Source: an uncultured Muribaculaceae bacterium
GTDB lineage: Bacteria; Bacteroidota; Bacteroidia; Bacteroidales; Muribaculaceae
NCBI GenBank assembly: GCA_947644475.1
Contig: CANRZQ010000010.1
Coordinates: 1 to 24,566 of the forward strand
Direction of reading: 5' to 3'
Length of the DNA: 24,566 nt
Shown here one piece after another: positions 7,635-15,634 of this stretch (positions are counted from its first letter, which is position 1; each line of letters opens with the position of its first letter). A program made the translations under genes and the position numbers. The notes under the pieces are model-generated. The model worked only from the letters and a program-made list of their open reading frames with translations. It was not told the origin of the DNA and did not search any database.

Positions 7635-7834
7635 CAGTTTCTCAGACGTTAATCACGTTGATTGACAAGATTTCGTGAATAAATTTTACGTGAATTGCCG
7701 ACAATTAATCATTAATTTCAATTAAAACCAATTAACGGCGCATTCATGGCCATTAACGTGAAAAATCTCCGAAATTATTTTTATCACCGGAATTTACGTA
7801 AAATAAACGTCAATATATCCACCCTCGGGCAGGC

Positions 7835-9733
7835 ATGAAAGACGAGGCCATCGGCATATTAAGGGATTACTGGGGCCACGACGCGTTCAGGCCCCTGCAA
7901 TGGGACATAATCGAGGCTGTGCTCGCCGGGAGCGATGTGCTCGGTCTTATGCCCACGGGAGGCGGCAAGTCGATATGCTTCCAGGTGCCGGCGCTGATGC
8001 GCGACGGGCTCACGATAGTGGTGACGCCGCTTATCTCGCTGATGAAAGACCAGGTCGACAACCTGCGCCGGCGGGGCATACGCGCCTATGCCCTGCACGG
8101 TGGCATGTCGCTGTCGGAGACGCGCCTGGCCTGTGACCGATGCCGCCTTGGCAAGACAAAACTGCTGTATGTGTCGCCCGAGCGCCTTGGCGTGGCCCGG
8201 TTTCTCGAAACAATCGCGGAGTGGGATGTGTCCACGGTCGTGGTGGATGAGGCTCACTGCATCTCGCAGTGGGGCTATGACTTCCGCCCGTCGTACTTGC
8301 AGATAAACAAATTGCGGAGCCTCTTTCCCGAGGCCAACATACTGGCGCTCACAGCATCGGCCACGCCGGAGGTGGCCGCCGACATCAAGCGGCAATTGGG
8401 ATTCAGGCCCGGAAGCCGCGAGTTTGCCATGAGTTTCAGCCGCGCCAACCTCAGTTATGTGGTGCGCCACGACGATGCCAAGGAGAACAAACTGCTCAAC
8501 GTGCTGGAATCGACCTCCGGCACCGCCATCGTGTACGTGCGCTCGCGCAAGAAATCGGCCATGCTGGCCGAACTGCTCGACAAAAACGGCATATCGTCGA
8601 CATTCTATCATGCCGGACTCGAGCCCCACGAAAAAGAACAGCGGCAAAACGCGTGGAAAGACGGCAGCGTGAGGGTGATTGTGGCCACAAATGCCTTCGG
8701 CATGGGCATCGACAAGCCCGATGTGCGCACTGTGGTGCATTACGACATACCTTCGTCGCTCGAGGAATACTACCAGGAGGCGGGGCGTGCCGGGCGCGAC
8801 GGAAAGCCGTCGTTTGCCGTGGTGATAGCCTCGAAGGCCGACAAGGGCGTGCTCTCGCGCCGCCTTTCCGAATCCTTCCCGGAGAAAGACTTCATCTGCC
8901 GCGTCTACGAACTGGCCTGCGTGTTCTGCGACATAGCCGTGGGCGCGGGCCGCGAGACAATACACGATTTCAACATGGCGCTATTCTGCCGGCGGTTCTC
9001 GCTTCCGGCCACGCCGGTGTATTCCGCCCTGCGCATACTTGGCCGCGCCGGGTATCTGGAATATATCGAGGAGGTGAACTCCCGGGCTCGCGTGATGATT
9101 ACCGCGCCCAAATCGGAATTTTACAGCCTAAGCCTGGACCCGGTGACAGACGCCGTGTTCACGGCCCTGCAACGCCAATACACCGGACTGTTTGCCGACT
9201 TCGTGCCAATCGAGGAGACGGCACTGTCGCTGCGCGCCGAGGTCTCGGCCGAACAGACGCACGAAAGCCTGCTGCTGCTGGGCCGCATGAAGGTGCTGCA
9301 ATATATTCCCAAGCGCGTGACGCCTTACATCTACCTTCCCGGCGACCGCGAGGAAACGCGCCACATCCTGCTGCCGAAAGCAGTGTACGAAGACCGGCGC
9401 GAGGCCATGAGCCGCCGCATAGAGGCGATGAAACGGTTTGTGTTTTCCGACGACACATGCCGCTCGCAGACGCTTCTGTCGTATTTCGGAGAAAATGCTA
9501 CCGAGCCGTGCGGCCGCTGCGACGTGTGCCGCGAGAAAGCCCGCACAATCCACCCCGCAGAGGTGGAGAAGGCCGTGATGGCCATTCTGGGCGTGCTTCC
9601 CGACGGGGCCTGTGTGCCCGATATAGCGCGAGCCTTAGGGCGCAACGTCCACAGCGTAGCCGCTGCCGCCCGCGCCCTTGCCGACAAAGGCCTCGTGCGC
9701 CTCGACGGCACAAAAATCACTTTGGCAAAATAA
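7835..9733 (+). CDS. recQ: ATP-dependent DNA helicase RecQ
   Basis: A 3'-to-5' superfamily 2 DNA helicase of 632 residues acting in recombination and fork repair, often with RecJ. Walker A is TGGGKS (41-46), Walker B is DEAH (138-141), followed by the RecQ aromatic-rich loop CISQWGYDFRPSY, TASATP (motif III) and the motif V-VI block FGMGIDKPDVR...QEAGRAGRDG. The zinc-binding RQC subdomain shows C542, C559, C562 and C565. A winged-helix-like C-terminus follows; a clear HRDC domain is not apparent. ATG 7835 leads straight into the standard N-terminus. No consensus -7 box is visible in the 200 nt upstream (an imperfect TAAATTTT is near 7680). The last 17 nt overlap the convergent transpeptidase gene. 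Confidence 0.97.
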   Translation: MKDEAIGILRDYWGHDAFRPLQWDIIEAVLAGSDVLGLMPTGGGKSICFQVPALMRDGLTIVVTPLISLMKDQVDNLRRRGIRAYALHGGMSLSETRLACDRCRLGKTKLLYVSPERLGVARFLETIAEWDVSTVVVDEAHCISQWGYDFRPSYLQINKLRSLFPEANILALTASATPEVAADIKRQLGFRPGSREFAMSFSRANLSYVVRHDDAKENKLLNVLESTSGTAIVYVRSRKKSAMLAELLDKNGISSTFYHAGLEPHEKEQRQNAWKDGSVRVIVATNAFGMGIDKPDVRTVVHYDIPSSLEEYYQEAGRAGRDGKPSFAVVIASKADKGVLSRRLSESFPEKDFICRVYELACVFCDIAVGAGRETIHDFNMALFCRRFSLPATPVYSALRILGRAGYLEYIEEVNSRARVMITAPKSEFYSLSLDPVTDAVFTALQRQYTGLFADFVPIEETALSLRAEVSAEQTHESLLLLGRMKVLQYIPKRVTPYIYLPGDREETRHILLPKAVYEDRREAMSRRIEAMKRFVFSDDTCRSQTLLSYFGENATEPCGRCDVCREKARTIHPAEVEKAVMAILGVLPDGACVPDIARALGRNVHSVAAAARALADKGLVRLDGTKITLAK

Positions 9734-10373
9734 CCACTCGGTCGGATTTGCCGAACATGCCCAAAACCAGCCTCATCACGTTTTCGTCAACGGCGACGCA
9801 TCCGGCGGTGGAGGGTTTCGTCCCTTTACAGTGGAAGAAGATGTTGGAGCCGAGGCCGGGGACACACTCTTTGTTGTAGTCGAGGGCGAGGCCGTAGTTA
9901 TATTCCGGGGCATATTCTATCATATGCTCGCCTTGGCGCGGACCGCCCTGCGAGGCATCGATAATCTTGTTATAGAACTCGCATACGGAATCGACGGCAT
10001 AGGTGTTTTCGTCGATATGGGTATATTCAATCCGGCAGGACTGCGGCTTTACAAAAATACCGAAAGCAGAGAGTATGCCGAAGTCGCCGAGCGGAGTCAT
10101 GCCGTCGCCCTCCTTTTTGTCGGCGGTGAAGCCGTTGCGGCCGATAAAAGCATCGGATTCGCGCACGATATTCCATTTCACCGAATCGGAATCCTTGGCG
10201 TAGATGCACACACGGGCGTCGGAGCCGCCCTGGCACTGCACGACGGCGATATGGCGCACCGAGTCGACATCGAGATACTTATCGAGAACATTGTCGGAGG
10301 CTGTATCGTGATTGCCGCAAGAGAAAAGCGTCAAAATAGCGGCAAGCGCGACCGTAAGAGAAAATTTAGTCAT
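9717..10373 (-). CDS. Lipoprotein with L,D-transpeptidase (YkuD) catalytic domain
   Basis: The 218-residue product starts with a lipoprotein signal peptide: MTKFSLTVALAAILTLFSC, lipobox cysteine at residue 19. KEGDGMTPLGDFGI (about 87-100) is the usual N-terminal mark of the YkuD/ErfK/YafK fold. The catalytic region is H181-x2-G184-x7-G191-C192, with C192 as nucleophile and H181 as partner. The expected serine before GC is a threonine (T189-A-G-C). Such enzymes form or trim 3-3 or lipoprotein crosslinks on peptidoglycan; here the enzyme would be anchored to a periplasm-facing membrane. It is convergent with recQ and overlaps it by 17 nt, and divergent from yitT with a shared 147-nt promoter region. 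Confidence 0.88.
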   Translation of the reverse strand: MTKFSLTVALAAILTLFSCGNHDTASDNVLDKYLDVDSVRHIAVVQCQGGSDARVCIYAKDSDSVKWNIVRESDAFIGRNGFTADKKEGDGMTPLGDFGILSAFGIFVKPQSCRIEYTHIDENTYAVDSVCEFYNKIIDASQGGPRQGEHMIEYAPEYNYGLALDYNKECVPGLGSNIFFHCKGTKPSTAGCVAVDENVMRLVLGMFGKSDRVVILPK

Positions 10374-10392
10374 ATCAAATGTTTTTTCATGA

Positions 10393-10400
10393 CAAAAGTA
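10393..10400 (-). promoter_or_regulatory. -7 box for the L,D-transpeptidase gene
   Basis: On the minus strand TACTTTTG matches TAnnTTTG and lies 20 nt before the start codon. No exact -33 TTTG is seen. Confidence 0.5.
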
Positions 10401-10448
10401 CTAAATAAAATGAAAACACAGCAGAAATAAAAAAATTTTGGGAAAGTT

Positions 10449-10478
10449 TTTGGAATTGGGCGAAAGTGATTAATTTTG
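10449..10478 (+). promoter_or_regulatory. Promoter for the yitT-bioAFGC operon
   Basis: TTTG at 10449-10452, an 18-nt spacer and TAATTTTG at 10471-10478 match both Bacteroidetes boxes. The start codon follows after 42 nt. No typical BirA-type palindrome is evident in the leader, though ATCAACCTTC is directly repeated in part (TCAACCTTCA-TCAACCTTCG). Confidence 0.65.
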
Positions 10479-10520
10479 TGAACTGATATTCACATAATCA
10501 ACCTTCATCAACCTTCGGAG

Positions 10521-11468
10521 ATGGCATTGTCGAAAACCAAACTTTGGGTCACGGCCAAAGATTATATTTTCATCACGTTCGGAATAGCCCTGTACGCTTT
10601 CGGATTCTCAGCGTTTATCTTTCCGGAACAAGTCGTGATCGGCGGCCTTGCCGGCGTGGGCACAATCATTTATTTTCTCACAGGGATACCTGTGGCTGTG
10701 AGCCAGTTTGGCATAAACATGGCGCTTCTGATGCTTGCCTACCGCATTGTGGGCAAGCAGTTTGTGCTCGGCACCATATACGGCGCGACAATGATTTCGG
10801 TGTTTGTGGGCATTTTCACTCCTTTGTTCGAAGGCGGGTTCACTCACGAGCCGTTCATGAACATCACCATCGGCGGCGTGCTGTGCGGCCTTGGCATCGG
10901 CACGGCATTCGTGCACAACGGCTCGTCGGGAGGCACCGACATCATAGCCGCCATGGCTTCAAAGAAATCCAACGTGAGCATCGGCCGCATGATGCTCTAC
11001 ACCGATGTGGTGATTATCTCCTCGTCGTTTTTCCTCTTCCATCATCTCGACAAGATGGTGTTCGGCTTCGTGGTGCTCTTCCTTGTGTCGTATATGGCCG
11101 ACCTTGTGGTGAACACCAACCGCCAGGCCGTGCAGTTCACCATATTCTCGCGCCACTGGCAGGAGATAGCCACCGCCATCAACAACGACGCCCACCGCGG
11201 CTGCACCGTGCTCAACGGCATGGGGTTCTACTCCAAGGGCGAGGTCAAGATTCTGCTGGTGATGTGCCGCAAGATAGAGTCGGTGACAATCTCGCGCATC
11301 ATAAAGTCGATCGACCCCGACGCCTTTGTGACGCAAGCCAACGTCAACGGCGTCTACGGCAAGGGCTTCGACGAACTGAAAGTGAAGATAGCCTCGACCC
11401 ACCCCAAGCCGGCCTCGAGCATCCAGGACAACATAGCCAAAGACGTCCTCGCCGACCGCCGCCGCTAA
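10521..11468 (+). CDS. YitT family membrane protein (DUF161/DUF2179)
   Basis: A 315-residue inner-membrane protein. The N-terminal two thirds carry about five to six hydrophobic helices, with the family motifs GFSAFIFPEQVVIGGLAGV (about 28-46) and HNGSSGGTDIIA. The cytoplasmic C-terminal DUF2179 domain (about 220-310) includes HRGCTVLNGMGFYSKGEVKILLVM, a characteristic YitT pattern with a ferredoxin-like fold. The biochemical function of the family is unknown; a transport role has been suggested. bioA starts 14 nt after its stop, so it probably heads the biotin operon. This makes a role in biotin or precursor transport possible but unproven, because yitT genes occur in many unrelated contexts. 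Confidence 0.92.
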   Translation: MALSKTKLWVTAKDYIFITFGIALYAFGFSAFIFPEQVVIGGLAGVGTIIYFLTGIPVAVSQFGINMALLMLAYRIVGKQFVLGTIYGATMISVFVGIFTPLFEGGFTHEPFMNITIGGVLCGLGIGTAFVHNGSSGGTDIIAAMASKKSNVSIGRMMLYTDVVIISSSFFLFHHLDKMVFGFVVLFLVSYMADLVVNTNRQAVQFTIFSRHWQEIATAINNDAHRGCTVLNGMGFYSKGEVKILLVMCRKIESVTISRIIKSIDPDAFVTQANVNGVYGKGFDELKVKIASTHPKPASSIQDNIAKDVLADRRR

Positions 11469-11482
11469 AACAACGATTAGCA

Positions 11483-12769
11483 ATGACTGATAATAAGAAT
11501 TTTGACATATTTGACAGACAGCATCTGTGGCATCCGTACACCTCGACTATCGACCCACTGCCGACATATAAGGTCGACAGCGCGGAGGGGTGCATGATAA
11601 GACTTGCCGACGGCACGGAACTGATCGACGGCATGTCGTCGTGGTGGTGCGCGATACACGGCTACAACCACCCGGCCCTGAACAAGGCGGCAACCGACCA
11701 GCTGGCCAAGATGAGCCATGTGATGTTCGGAGGGCTCACTCACGAGCCGGCCATCGAATTGGGAAAACTCCTGCTGGAGATGGCTCCTCCGTCGATGAAC
11801 AATATTTTTTATGCCGATTCAGGCTCTGTGGCCGTGGAGGTGGCGCTGAAAATGGCCGTGCAGGCCTCGGTCTCACGCTCGGGAAGCCACAAGAAGACTA
11901 ATTTCATTACCATACGCCGAGGCTACCACGGCGACACTTGGAACGCCATGAGCGTGTGCGACCCCGTGACCGGGATGCACACCGCTTTCGGCTCGGCCCT
12001 GCCCGTAAGGCACTTCGTGGCCTCTCCCTCCTGCCGCTTCGGCGCGGAATGGGACCCTGCATGCTTCGAGGAGATGGAGCGCGAGATGCGCGCCCACGCC
12101 GACGAACTGGCCGGTGTGATCGTAGAGCCGATAGTGCAGGGCGCCGGAGGCATGTGGTTCTACCATCCGCAATATCTGCGCGAACTCCGCCGCCTTTGCT
12201 CCGAACTGGGCATCTATCTCATCTTCGACGAGATAGCCACCGGCTTCTGGCGCACGGGCCGCTGCTTCGCATGGGAACATGCCGGTGCCGAGCCGGATAT
12301 AATGTGCATAGGCAAGGGCCTTACGGGCGGCTACCTCACGATGAGCGCCGTGCTCACCACTGCCGCTGTGGCCCGCACCATTTCCGAAGGCGAGGCCGGC
12401 GTGATGATGCACGGCCCCACGTTCATGGCCAATCCTTTGGCCTGCGCCATAGCGTGCGAGTCGCTGCGCCTGCTCCAAGGCCGGGACATGTCGGCACGCG
12501 TGGCCCATATCGAGCGGATAATCCGCGAGGAACTTGCCCCGGCGGCGGCTTTCGACTCGGTGGCCGACGTGCGTGTGCTCGGCACTATCGGCGTTGTGGA
12601 GACCAAAGAGCCGGTAGATGTGGGCGAGTTCCAGAAAGAATGCGTGCGGCGCGGAGTATGGATACGTCCTTTCGGGCGCAACGTCTACATAATGCCGCCC
12701 TATGTCATCGACGACGACAGTTTGCGCTATCTTTGCCGCCAACTTGTCGAAATGGTGAAAGAATACTGA
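11483..12769 (+). CDS. bioA: Adenosylmethionine--8-amino-7-oxononanoate aminotransferase
   Basis: BioA is a PLP-dependent class III aminotransferase that makes 7,8-diaminopelargonate from 8-amino-7-oxononanoate, using SAM as the amino donor. The 428-residue product contains the N-terminal HLWHPYTS motif, GMSSWWCAIHGYNHP, the glycine-rich PLP-phosphate site DSGSVAVEVALKMA, IFDEIATGFWRTG and the Schiff-base lysine K278 in CIGKGLTGG. The reading frame is open far upstream into yitT, but homology begins exactly at ATG 11483, 14 nt after the yitT stop. bioF follows after one nt, so translation is probably coupled. Confidence 0.97.
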   Translation: MTDNKNFDIFDRQHLWHPYTSTIDPLPTYKVDSAEGCMIRLADGTELIDGMSSWWCAIHGYNHPALNKAATDQLAKMSHVMFGGLTHEPAIELGKLLLEMAPPSMNNIFYADSGSVAVEVALKMAVQASVSRSGSHKKTNFITIRRGYHGDTWNAMSVCDPVTGMHTAFGSALPVRHFVASPSCRFGAEWDPACFEEMEREMRAHADELAGVIVEPIVQGAGGMWFYHPQYLRELRRLCSELGIYLIFDEIATGFWRTGRCFAWEHAGAEPDIMCIGKGLTGGYLTMSAVLTTAAVARTISEGEAGVMMHGPTFMANPLACAIACESLRLLQGRDMSARVAHIERIIREELAPAAAFDSVADVRVLGTIGVVETKEPVDVGEFQKECVRRGVWIRPFGRNVYIMPPYVIDDDSLRYLCRQLVEMVKEY

Positions 12770-12770
12770 A

Positions 12771-13889
12771 ATGACTTACAGCGAGACGCTACAATCACTT
12801 AAAGAATCGGGCAATTTCCGGTCGATACCCACAGACGTGCATCCGGAAGCCGCCGACTTTTCGTCGAACGACTATCTCGGGCTTGCCGAAAACGAGCAGT
12901 TGAGACGCGCCTCTATGGAATATGCCATGGAGCGCCGCCTGCCCCTGTCGGCTTCGGCATCGCGGCTTCTTGCCTCCCACCAGAAAGAACTCGCGCTGCT
13001 CGAAAACACGCTATCCGGCCTTTATGAAGGCCGAGCGGCCCTGGTGTTCAACAGCGGCTACCACGCCAACACAGGCATTATCAGCGCCTTGGCCGACAAG
13101 CGCACGCTTGTTGTGGCCGACCGTCTGGTGCACGCGTCGATAATCGACGGCATCGCGCTCTCCCGGGCCGAAATGGCGCGGTTCCCGCACAACGACCTGC
13201 GGCGCGCGGCAGAAATAATCGAACGCCGCGGACCCGGCTTCGAGCGCGTGCTCATTGTGGTGGAATCCGTGTATTCGATGGACGGCGACAGCGCCGACAT
13301 CCGTGCGCTCACATCCTTGAAAAGCCTGCATCCGGAGGTGCTTCTCTACGTCGACGAGGCTCACGCTTTCGGCGTATGCGGCCCGCAAGGCCTGGGCCTC
13401 ACGGCCGAGGCCGGATGCCTTGACGATGTCGACGTGGTGGTGGGCACATTCGGCAAGGCCCTGGCCTCGGTGGGCGCGTTTGCCGTGACGTCGCCCACCG
13501 TGCGCGACTTTCTGGTGAACAAGGCCCGTTCGCTGATATTCTCCACAGCATTGCCGCCGGTCAACGCAGCCTTCTCACGCCTTGCCATAGAGCATATGCT
13601 CGGCCGCGACGACCTGCGCCTGCGCCTGCGCCAACTGTCGCGCCGGCTCGCGCAAATCACCGGCAGCGGCATCGTGAGCCACATCCAGCCCTACATCGTG
13701 GGCGACGCGGCCCGCACAGTGGCCCTTAGCCGCACGCTGCTCGAAGGCGGCGCAAAGGTGCTCCCGATACGCACACCCACAGTGCCGCCGGGCACGGAAC
13801 GCCTGCGGTTCAGCCTCTCGGCCTCCCTTGCCGATGCCGACATGGACCGCCTCGAACAAATATTCAAGACATGCAGACACGATTCATAA
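12771..13889 (+). CDS. bioF: 8-amino-7-oxononanoate synthase (KAPA synthase)
   Basis: BioF condenses pimeloyl-ACP (or CoA) with alanine, releasing CO2, through a PLP intermediate. The 372-residue length is normal for the alpha-oxoamine synthase family. Visible hallmarks are FSSNDYLGLA near residue 30, NSGYHAN, the VDEAHAFG aspartate-histidine pair and the PLP lysine K229 in GTFGKALAS. It starts one nt after bioA and its last 19 nt overlap the start of the bioGC fusion, so the genes are tightly coupled. Confidence 0.96.
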   Translation: MTYSETLQSLKESGNFRSIPTDVHPEAADFSSNDYLGLAENEQLRRASMEYAMERRLPLSASASRLLASHQKELALLENTLSGLYEGRAALVFNSGYHANTGIISALADKRTLVVADRLVHASIIDGIALSRAEMARFPHNDLRRAAEIIERRGPGFERVLIVVESVYSMDGDSADIRALTSLKSLHPEVLLYVDEAHAFGVCGPQGLGLTAEAGCLDDVDVVVGTFGKALASVGAFAVTSPTVRDFLVNKARSLIFSTALPPVNAAFSRLAIEHMLGRDDLRLRLRQLSRRLAQITGSGIVSHIQPYIVGDAARTVALSRTLLEGGAKVLPIRTPTVPPGTERLRFSLSASLADADMDRLEQIFKTCRHDS

Positions 13890-15247
13890 CACGGTCGGGC
13901 AAAAAACGCCTGCTCATCATATTTGCCGGCTGGGGCATGGACAGCAAGCCCTTCGCCACCCTCTCCCACCCCGATTTCGACATACTGGCCGTGTGGGACT
14001 ACCGCTCGCCCCTTTTCGACCTGCGCCTCACCGACGGCTACGCGGAAATATGCGTCATAGCATGGTCGTTTGGCGTATACGCCTCACAGGACGTGCTCCC
14101 ATGGCTTGCCGACAGGCTCTCGGCCTGTGTGGCCGTGGCAGGCACGCCCTACCCTGTCGACGACACGCGCGGCATCCCCGAGGCCGTGTTCCGCGCCACG
14201 CGCGAGGCCATGTCGGAACGCGCGTTGCAAAAATTCTACCGCCGCATGTGCGGCTCAGCCTCGGCTTACGGCCAATTCTGCGCCAACATGCCCGAACGCG
14301 GCATCGAGGGCCTTATCGACGAACTTGACGCCATAGCCGCCTGCAAAACCATGCCATTCACAGCCTGGACCCTGGCCGTGCTCACAAGCGACGACGCCAT
14401 ATTTCCCATCGCCAACCAAAGGCAGGCATGGAATGGAACTCGCACGGTGGAAACAAACTGGCCTCACCTGCCCGACTTTCAATATCTCATCGACAATTAC
14501 CTGATTGACAAAACTCTGGTGCAGGCACGCTTCTCCGCCGCCACAAAGACATATGACGAGGAAGCCGAAGTGCAGCGGATGATCGGCGCCCAACTTTGGG
14601 ACATCCTGCGCCGCGAAAGGCCGGCACTGTCGGGCGAGATTCTCGAAATAGGCCCCGGCACGGGCGTGTTCACCTCGTTCTATCTCGACTCTCTCGGCGA
14701 TGTCGACTGGCTCTATCTCATGGACCTCACCCCTCAGCAGGTGAGAATCCCGAAGGACATCAACATGCAATACTTGCAAGGCGACGCCGAGATGGACATA
14801 CGGCTTGTTCCCTCCGCATCGCTCGACGCCATAGTCTCGAACTGCGCCATACAATGGTTTTCCGACGCCCCGTCATTTGCCGCGCAGGCAATGCGCACGC
14901 TCAAAAAGGGCGGAGTGTTCGCCTTCTCCACCTTCCTGCCCGACAACCTTGCGGAATTCTACCACGCCGCAGGCATCGCCGGGCTGCCTACCCCGCCCAT
15001 TTCGCAGTGGAGCGCGCTGGCCGACACCACAGCGCGCGAATGGACCCGCAAAGGCTTCTGCCACACGCTCCAATTCAGTTCGCCCATGGAAGTGCTCCGC
15101 CATCTGCGCCGCACCGGCGTAAACGCCCTGCGGCAGGCCGTGTGGACCCCCTCGCGGCTCGAACGCTTCTGCGACAGCTATATCCGCACCGCCAACGGCT
15201 CCTGCCCCCTCACCTACTCCGCCACCACCCAAGTGTGGATAAAATAA
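13871..15247 (+). CDS. Fused BioG pimeloyl-ACP methyl ester esterase - BioC malonyl-ACP O-methyltransferase
   Basis: The 458-residue product combines the first and last steps of pimelate-moiety synthesis. Residues 1 to about 215 form a DUF452/BioG alpha/beta-hydrolase: LLIIFAGWGMD near 14-24 and the nucleophile S66 in IAWSFGVYA, in place of the GxSxG of ordinary esterases. Residues from about 216 form a class I SAM methyltransferase: EILEIGPGTGVFTS at 256-269 is the SAM loop, and DAIVSNCAIQWF and LKKGGVFAFSTF are typical of BioC. BioC methylates malonyl-ACP so fatty acid synthesis can elongate it, and BioG removes the methyl group. Fusion puts the cap-adding and cap-removing activities in one chain. 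BioG-BioC fusions are known in Bacteroidetes. It is the last biotin gene before the repeat element. Confidence 0.93.
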   Translation: MQTRFITRSGKKRLLIIFAGWGMDSKPFATLSHPDFDILAVWDYRSPLFDLRLTDGYAEICVIAWSFGVYASQDVLPWLADRLSACVAVAGTPYPVDDTRGIPEAVFRATREAMSERALQKFYRRMCGSASAYGQFCANMPERGIEGLIDELDAIAACKTMPFTAWTLAVLTSDDAIFPIANQRQAWNGTRTVETNWPHLPDFQYLIDNYLIDKTLVQARFSAATKTYDEEAEVQRMIGAQLWDILRRERPALSGEILEIGPGTGVFTSFYLDSLGDVDWLYLMDLTPQQVRIPKDINMQYLQGDAEMDIRLVPSASLDAIVSNCAIQWFSDAPSFAAQAMRTLKKGGVFAFSTFLPDNLAEFYHAAGIAGLPTPPISQWSALADTTAREWTRKGFCHTLQFSSPMEVLRHLRRTGVNALRQAVWTPSRLERFCDSYIRTANGSCPLTYSATTQVWIK

Positions 15248-15270
15248 TGCCAGATTTTATATTGGCGCAC

Positions 15271-15507
15271 GGCTCCACGGCGAAGCCGTGGCTCTTATGT
15301 TAACCCCGTATGGAGGCGAAGCCGACATGCGGGGTCGGGTCAATTCGAACCAACCGCGGTATCGGAGCGGAGCCTGTCGGAGCGTTCTATAAGGCAAACT
15401 GAGATACGAGGCACTGCCGTGCAGTGCTTTGATTTCGCCATCATAAACCCGGCATGTCAGCTTCGCCTCCATACCGGGTTAACCATGGAATCACGGCTCC
15501 GCCGTGC
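15271..15507. repeat. Mirror-symmetric palindromic element (REP/BIME-like) after bioGC
   Basis: Two 37-nt arms, 15299-15335 and 15447-15483, are inverted copies matching at 34 of 37 positions. Each also folds on itself into a 10-pair hairpin with an inner GGC-GAA-GCC stem-loop. One arm difference is a swapped pair: C15307-G15331 in the left arm corresponds to G15451-C15475 in the right arm. Outer hairpins CCACGGC-GAA-GCCGTGG (15275-15291) and CACGGC-TCC-GCCGTG (15492-15506) sit at mirrored positions. An inner hairpin GCACTGC-CGT-GCAGTGC is at 15411-15427. The arms share GTTAACCC at their outer ends. Confidence 0.85.
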
Positions 15508-15532
15508 TGAAACGCCGAATTGCGAACTAAAA

Positions 15533-15563
15533 TTTGGTTTTTGAAATATTTTGCTTAAATTTG
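15533..15563 (+). promoter_or_regulatory. Promoter for the secreted repeat protein
   Basis: TTTG (15533-15536), a 19-nt spacer and TAAATTTG (15556-15563) match both Bacteroidetes promoter boxes. The leader to the ATG at 15635 is about 65 nt, A/C-rich and unstructured. Confidence 0.7.
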
Positions 15564-15634
15564 TGGCCGAAACGCATCAATTTGCAAATACACACCACAA
15601 AATCTTAACAAAATAATCCTCAAAACCAAAACGC

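Noticed and set aside
7859..8965. A 368-codon minus-strand frame opposite recQ
   Set aside because: Antisense of conserved helicase motifs; no start context or family features.
8653..9879. A 408-codon plus-strand frame inside recQ
   Set aside because: Alternative frame of a well-supported helicase gene; the product is basic and motif-free.
10479..10520. A BirA operator or a biotin-responsive site ahead of yitT-bioA
   Set aside because: No long spaced palindrome of the expected form is visible in the leader, and the HTH-type BirA gene is not in the window.
10544..11482. An in-frame upstream extension of bioA reaching back through yitT
   Set aside because: The added residues are Arg/His-rich noise; yitT motifs occupy the other frame and BioA homology begins at ATG 11483.
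15299..15483. An insertion sequence or MITE with terminal inverted repeats
   Set aside because: The arms are themselves hairpins, no flanking target duplication was found by eye, and there is no transposase gene; the REP/BIME layout fits better.
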